Positions 4,021-7,775 of a DNA stretch of 7,775 bases are shown in pieces (the stretch's first letter is position 1; each line of letters opens with the position of its first letter). The notes beneath the pieces were generated by a model. It made no database searches. It was not told where the DNA came from and saw nothing but the letters and a program-made list of their open reading frames with translations. The DNA is from Oscillospiraceae bacterium (GTDB lineage: Bacteria; Bacillota_A; Clostridia; Oscillospirales; Oscillospiraceae): the NCBI GenBank assembly GCA_017381835.1, contig JAFOBK010000247.1, forward strand, positions 1 to 7,775. Direction: 5' to 3'. The position numbers and the translations under genes were made by a program.

Positions 4021-6552
4021 GAGCATAGAAAAAAGAACCCCTGCAGCCTGGGGCTTCTGGCCCATGTAGACGCGGGCAAGACCACCCTGTCCGAAGCGCT
4101 GCTGTACGTTTCCGGTGCCAAGCGCACCTTGGGGCGGGTTGATCACGGCGATGCCACGCTGGATACCCACGCGCTGGAACGGCGGCGGGGCATTACCATT
4201 TTCTCCAAGCAGGCGCGTCTTGCAACGCAAAACCATAATATTACACTGGTGGATACCCCCGGTCACGTGGACTTTGGCGCGGAGGCAGAGCGCACTTTGC
4301 AGATTCTCGACTGCGCCGTGCTGGTGATCTCCGGCACCGATGGCGTACAGGCCCACACCCTGACCCTCTGGCATCTGCTGGAGCGATATAACGTCCCCAC
4401 ATTCCTTTTTATCAACAAAATGGATCTTCCCGGCTGCGACAGAGAAAAGCTGCTGCACCAGCTGCAGCAGGAGCTCTCCCCCGCCTGTGTGGACTTCGGC
4501 GCAGATGAAGAAACGGTGGCAGAAGCCGCTGCCATGTGCGATGAAGCGCTGCTGGAAGAATATCTCCAGGCAGGCACAGTCAGCCGCGGCAACATCAGCG
4601 GTCTCATCGCCGCCCGCAAACTCTTCCCCTGCTGCTTCGGCGCTGCGCTGAAGCTGGAAGGTGTACCGCAACTTCTGGATGTGCTGGATGCTTACGCACC
4701 CACCGCGGAAAATGCCGAAACTTTCGGCGCACGCATTTACAAAATCTCCCGCGATGTACAGGGCGCGCGGCTGACATGGCTGCGCGTCACCGGCGGCACT
4801 TTGAAAACCCGCGACTCTATAAGTTATGTAAACCAAAAAGGTGAATCCATCGAAGAAAAGATTCTCCAGATCCGCCTGTACTCCGGTGATAAATTCACCG
4901 CTATCGAATCCGCACCGGCAGGCACACTTTGCGCCGTCACCGGTCTTTCCACAAGCTACGCCGGTCAGGGACTGGGTAGCGAAGGCGCGGGAGCACCTCC
5001 GGCACTGGAGCCGGTCATGACCTATCGGGTGGAGCTGCCCAAAGGCTGCGATCCCATGGTTGCGCTGCCCAAGCTGCGGCTTTTGGAGGAAGAAGACCCC
5101 CAGCTGCACATTCTCTGGGAAGGCGGCAACATCCATGTACAGATCATGGGCAAGGTGCAGCTGGAAATTTTCCGGGATCTGGTAGCCCAGCGCTTCGGTC
5201 TGGAAATCTCCTTTGACACCGGTCGCATTTTCTATAAAGAAACCATCGAAAACACCGTGGAAGGCGTGGGTCATTTCGAACCTCTGCGCCACTATGCCGA
5301 GGTGCATCTGCTCTTAGAGCCGCTCCCTCGCGGCAGCGGTCTGGTTTTCGATTCCGTCTGCTCTACGGACGTTCTGGACGCACCCTATCAGAGCCTGATT
5401 ATGGGTCACCTCAGTGAAAAGCAGCATAAGGGCGTTCTCACCGGCGCGCCAATTACCGACATGAAGATTACCCTGCTGGTGGGCAAGGCGCACTTAAAGC
5501 ACACCGAGGGCGGCGATATGCGGCAGGCAACCTACCGCGCCGTCCGTCAGGGTCTGATGCAGGCAAAGTCGGTGCTCTTAGAGCCGTGGTATGATTTCGT
5601 CCTTACCGTTCCCACCGCTGCCGTGGGACGTGCCATTACGGATATCCGTGCCATGGGCGGCGATTTCGACGCTCCCGAATCTGTCGGAACTTCCTCCATC
5701 TTGAAGGGCAAGCTCCCCGCCGCCGAGCTGGGGGACTATGCCGATGTGGTGGCTTCCTACACGCAGGGTCAGGGTCGGCTGCAGATTGCACTGCGGGGCT
5801 ATGACATCTGCCACAACCCCGATGCCGTGGTAAAGGCTGCCGCTTACGATCCCGTGGCAGACCTGGAAAACACTCCCGATTCCGTTTTCTGCGCCCACGG
5901 TGCCGGCTTCAACGTCCGCTGGGACGAAGTGAAAAACTATATGCACTTGGAAAGCGGTCTGAAAGAAGAAAAACAGCCCCAGCTGATCACCCGCAACGTT
6001 CGTTTGGACGACAAGGAGCTGGAAGCCATCATGGAGCGGGAGTTTGGACCTGTCAAGCGCCCCCTCTATCGCGCTCCCGCCAACCGCCCCGCCACAGAGG
6101 AAGTGCAGATCCGCACCCCCAAGCGAAAAGCCATCATCGTTGACGGCTATAACATCATTTTCGCATGGGAAGATCTGGCATCTCTTGCCAAAGAGGATTT
6201 GGAAGCGGCCCGCAAAAAGCTCTGCGACATGCTCTCCAATTACGCCGGCTTCAAGAAGTGCTATCTGGTGGTAGTCTTTGACGGCTGGAAGGTCAAGGGC
6301 AATGTGGGCGAAAAGACCCAGCACCACAACATTCAGGTGGTCTTCACCCGCGAGGGCGAAACCGGCGATGCCTACATTGAAGCGCTGGTGGCCAAAATCG
6401 GCAGCAACTATGCCGTGCGGGTAGCAAGCTCCGACTCTCTGGTGCAGCTCAGCTCCTTCCGCACCGGCGTTCTGCGTATGTCCGCCCGGGAACTGCGGGA
6501 AGAGCTGGAGATCGCAAACAAAGAAATGCAGCAACACTTTCAGAAAAAGTGA
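4015..6552 (+). CDS. TetM/EF-G-like ribosomal GTPase fused to a YacP/Rae1-like NYN nuclease domain
   Basis: Protein of 845 residues with two modules. Residues 1 to about 650 form a translational GTPase of the ribosomal-protection family: P-loop AHVDAGKTT (16-24), RGITI (58-62), DTPGH (80-84), NKMD (134-137), then EF-G-like domains II-V. The domain IV loop that carries YSPVS in Tet(M) reads AHLKHTEGGDM here (492-502), so tetracycline resistance is doubtful. After a charged linker (about 650-700) comes a YacP/Rae1-type NYN domain (about 702-839): VDGYN with D710, VFDGW with D756, ETGDAYIE with E782, D785 and E789, ASSD with D807, and SARELREELE. These acidic residues suit a PIN-like metal-dependent RNase. 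Rae1 of B. subtilis cuts mRNA in the ribosomal A site, where TetM-type domain IV also inserts, so I infer an A-site-directed GTPase-nuclease. The ATG at 4015 is chosen over 3997 because AGGGGG lies seven bases upstream and the relic conserves it. Tet(M) is about 639 residues, so the extra length is the linker plus nuclease domain. Confidence 0.85.
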   Translation: MPEHRKKNPCSLGLLAHVDAGKTTLSEALLYVSGAKRTLGRVDHGDATLDTHALERRRGITIFSKQARLATQNHNITLVDTPGHVDFGAEAERTLQILDCAVLVISGTDGVQAHTLTLWHLLERYNVPTFLFINKMDLPGCDREKLLHQLQQELSPACVDFGADEETVAEAAAMCDEALLEEYLQAGTVSRGNISGLIAARKLFPCCFGAALKLEGVPQLLDVLDAYAPTAENAETFGARIYKISRDVQGARLTWLRVTGGTLKTRDSISYVNQKGESIEEKILQIRLYSGDKFTAIESAPAGTLCAVTGLSTSYAGQGLGSEGAGAPPALEPVMTYRVELPKGCDPMVALPKLRLLEEEDPQLHILWEGGNIHVQIMGKVQLEIFRDLVAQRFGLEISFDTGRIFYKETIENTVEGVGHFEPLRHYAEVHLLLEPLPRGSGLVFDSVCSTDVLDAPYQSLIMGHLSEKQHKGVLTGAPITDMKITLLVGKAHLKHTEGGDMRQATYRAVRQGLMQAKSVLLEPWYDFVLTVPTAAVGRAITDIRAMGGDFDAPESVGTSSILKGKLPAAELGDYADVVASYTQGQGRLQIALRGYDICHNPDAVVKAAAYDPVADLENTPDSVFCAHGAGFNVRWDEVKNYMHLESGLKEEKQPQLITRNVRLDDKELEAIMEREFGPVKRPLYRAPANRPATEEVQIRTPKRKAIIVDGYNIIFAWEDLASLAKEDLEAARKKLCDMLSNYAGFKKCYLVVVFDGWKVKGNVGEKTQHHNIQVVFTREGETGDAYIEALVAKIGSNYAVRVASSDSLVQLSSFRTGVLRMSARELREELEIANKEMQQHFQKK

Positions 6553-6594
6553 TGAATTTGAAAGAAAATGCTTCCATTTTTTCATTTCATCCTG

Positions 6595-6623
6595 TAAAAT
6601 ATCCTTATAATCAATACGGAGGT
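6595..6623 (+). promoter_or_regulatory. Possible -10 boxes and ribosome binding site ahead of the PsiE-like gene
   Basis: The 78-base gap after the GTPase gene has TAAAAT (6595-6600, with a TG-like extension) and TATAAT (6606-6611), but no good -35 box at the right distance. GGAGGT (6618-6623) lies eight bases before the ATG and is convincing. An AU-rich hairpin, AAAATG/CATTTT, around 6565-6582 might weakly terminate upstream transcripts. The gene may have its own promoter or be read through from the GTPase gene. Confidence 0.35.
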
Positions 6624-6630
6624 ATCTTTC

Positions 6631-7095
6631 ATGAGTCATCATCACCATACCCCCCAGAATATCGATCCCGAATTCCAGGCCCGTCTGGACCGAATCGAAA
6701 AGCGGGACCGGGCCGTCAACCACGTTTTCCGTCGCATTCTCCATTATATTGAGCGCTCCATCGCCCTCATTACCCTGATCGCCCTGCTGGCGGCACTGGG
6801 CATCGAGATTTACAAGATGTTCACCGTGGCCGGCTACTTTGACGAGGTCAACCATGTGCTGCACAACCTGCTGACCATCGTGGTGGGTCTGGAGTTCGTG
6901 CGTATGCTCATTGACACCACCCCCGCCAACATTCTGGAGGTACTGACCGTGGCAATCACCCGCCACGTGGTGCTGACCCACGAAGACCCCCTTGCCAATC
7001 TGGCCTCCGTCGCCTGTATCGCAGGTCTGTTCGCCATCCGCCGCTACCTGATCCGCCGCAGCGAACTGAAAGAAGAAATGGTGGAAATTGAATAA
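6631..7095 (+). CDS. PsiE-like small integral membrane protein
   Basis: Protein of 154 residues with a polar N-terminal segment (1-40) that includes a natural run of four histidines at 3-6, then four predicted membrane helices (about 42-62, 76-94, 98-115, 119-139) and a charged C-terminal tail. The stretch VGLEFVRMLIDTTP followed by NILEVLTVAITRHVV resembles the phosphate-starvation-inducible PsiE family, named from E. coli and without a firm biochemical function. GGAGGT eight bases upstream supports the start. It sits 78 bases after the GTPase gene and ends just before a strong terminator. No sequence evidence links it to phosphate control here, and a functional link to the GTPase is not shown. 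Confidence 0.65.
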   Translation: MSHHHHTPQNIDPEFQARLDRIEKRDRAVNHVFRRILHYIERSIALITLIALLAALGIEIYKMFTVAGYFDEVNHVLHNLLTIVVGLEFVRMLIDTTPANILEVLTVAITRHVVLTHEDPLANLASVACIAGLFAIRRYLIRRSELKEEMVEIE

Positions 7096-7104
7096 CATCC
7101 ATAC

Positions 7105-7138
7105 AAAATGCCCCGTCCGGTTGGACGGGGCATTTTTT
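7105..7138. terminator. Bidirectional intrinsic terminator between convergent genes
   Basis: Perfect 14-bp stem AAAATGCCCCGTCC (7105-7118) and GGACGGGGCATTTT (7123-7136) with a GGTT loop. T runs follow on both strands: TTTTTT on the plus strand and TTTT on the minus. It serves the PsiE-like gene on the plus strand and the converging gene whose stop codon is at 7141-7143. Confidence 0.93.
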
Positions 7139-7140
7139 CG

Positions 7141-7775
7141 TTAATTAAATTCTTCCGTGTTGGACATTTTGATCACCAGGGTGTCGCCGATAACCGCAAC
7201 GGAATCTCCCGCCGGCCAGCAGCCCATCTGCTGTACCTGATGGGACTTCATCAGCGCATCACGGGTGGGTCGATCCACCGGCTCCAATTCCAGATTGAAA
7301 TTGGCCTGCAGGAACTTGGTGGTATGGTCAGAGTCGAAAAGCAACGTCTTATTCAGCAGGATCACCAGCATATGGAGCTTGCCTACAGGCTCCATCCAAC
7401 CGGTTTCCGGATCTACGGTTTCGTGCTTCACATCCAGAATACGGGTGCCTACCACGGCGATTTTATCAAAGTCATACTCGTCCTGCAGATCATGAATCTC
7501 CATCATGATCTCCACACCATCGGCATAGGTGCGCTCATAAGCAAGCTGCATATGGAAGTAGCAGATATTTGCCATAAGGGCGTTGTTAAACACCACCACC
7601 GCCAGCAGGATGCCCATTGCATTTTTCACCGAAGGCTTTGTCCACTGCTCGCAGAGCAGTGCGCCCAGCAGATACAGCAGCACCAGGCACTGGAGCATCA
7701 TGGGTCTGAAAATCAGATCCTCTGATGTAAAGCCCCAGACGCAGGCAAAGGGCATAATGGCAACCAGACACAGGA
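7141..7775 (-). CDS. C-terminal part of a GtrII-like glucosyltransferase-domain membrane protein (partial)
   Basis: The frame reads leftwards from the right edge of the window without a stop, so the N-terminus lies outside; the ATG at 7755 is internal in a frame that stays open (residues LCLVAI precede it). Visible are at least two hydrophobic helices, one around MLQCLVLLYLLGALLCEQW and one around ILLAVVVFNNALMANICYF. A soluble C-terminal domain follows, containing DFDKIAVVGTR and ending CWPAGDSVAVIGDTLVIKMSN. This pattern, membrane helices then a C-terminal domain ending in a CYPS-x-DS-like motif and a VVKLS-like strand, recalls Firmicutes proteins annotated as glucosyltransferase-domain (GtrII-like), which modify surface glycans. 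The catalytic part is not in view, so the call rests on tail resemblance. It converges on the PsiE-like gene and shares its terminator. Confidence 0.5.
   Translation of the reverse strand, partial: LCLVAIMPFACVWGFTSEDLIFRPMMLQCLVLLYLLGALLCEQWTKPSVKNAMGILLAVVVFNNALMANICYFHMQLAYERTYADGVEIMMEIHDLQDEYDFDKIAVVGTRILDVKHETVDPETGWMEPVGKLHMLVILLNKTLLFDSDHTTKFLQANFNLELEPVDRPTRDALMKSHQVQQMGCWPAGDSVAVIGDTLVIKMSNTEEFN

Noticed and set aside
3970..5307. 445-codon minus-strand open frame over the GTPase gene
   Set aside because: Shadow of the plus-strand gene, which has complete GTPase motifs.
4015..6552. Calling this a tetracycline resistance determinant (tetM/tetW type)
   Set aside because: The domain IV loop lacks the Tet(M) YSPVS signature, and the protein carries an extra nuclease domain; family membership alone does not show resistance.
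6565..6583. Terminator after the GTPase gene
   Set aside because: The hairpin is short and AU-only apart from its closing pair, with an interrupted T tract; too weak to call.
5578..7098. 506-codon minus-strand open frame spanning two genes
   Set aside because: It crosses the end of the GTPase-nuclease gene and the PsiE-like gene, both supported on the plus strand.
7108..7725. 205-codon plus-strand open frame at the right end
   Set aside because: It starts inside the bidirectional terminator and is antisense to the minus-strand membrane protein, whose translation looks natural.
1..7775. CRISPR arrays, tRNA or rRNA genes, insertion sequences
   Set aside because: No regularly spaced repeats, no cloverleaf or rRNA-like sequence and no transposase or terminal repeats were seen on either strand.

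Overview
The window looks like chromosomal DNA of a low-to-moderate GC Gram-positive bacterium, most likely a gut Clostridia member of the Oscillospiraceae/Ruminococcaceae type. This is inferred from purine-rich Shine-Dalgarno sites, SigA-type promoters, BglG/LicT antitermination of a fused PTS permease, a TetM-like translational GTPase and a YacP-type domain. No lineage marker such as rRNA is present, so the assignment is an inference.

Layout. Bases 1-637 hold no gene I can support. They contain three sites resembling cre/LacI-family operators and, at about 411-565, a decayed second copy of the promoter and first codons of the translation GTPase gene found at 4015. From 638 to 3914 is a self-contained sugar-uptake operon: a strong promoter, an antiterminator hairpin (RAT) overlapping an intrinsic terminator, a LicT-type antiterminator gene, a second RAT/terminator pair, and a PTS EIICBA permease. 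LicT should read through both terminators when the sugar is present, controlling its own synthesis and that of the permease.

From 3937 to 6552 is the most unusual gene: an 845-residue protein joining a TetM/EF-G-like ribosomal GTPase to a C-terminal YacP/Rae1-like NYN ribonuclease domain. Its control region is compact. A promoter -10 box lies inside a 15-bp inverted repeat that could also act as a readthrough terminator, and a small hairpin buries the start codon. The relic at 411-565 keeps the -35/-10 arrangement, part of the inverted repeat and the start-codon hairpin.

A small PsiE-like four-helix membrane protein gene follows (6631-7095). A shared bidirectional terminator (7105-7138) separates it from a converging gene on the minus strand (7141 to the right edge), which encodes the C-terminal part of a membrane protein resembling the GtrII-like glucosyltransferase-domain family.

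The candidate novel system is the GTPase-nuclease fusion. Two modules whose known relatives both act in the ribosomal A site are joined in one polypeptide. The loop that TetM uses to displace tetracycline is not conserved, which argues against simple tetracycline resistance and suggests a ribosome-rescue or mRNA-cleavage role (inference).
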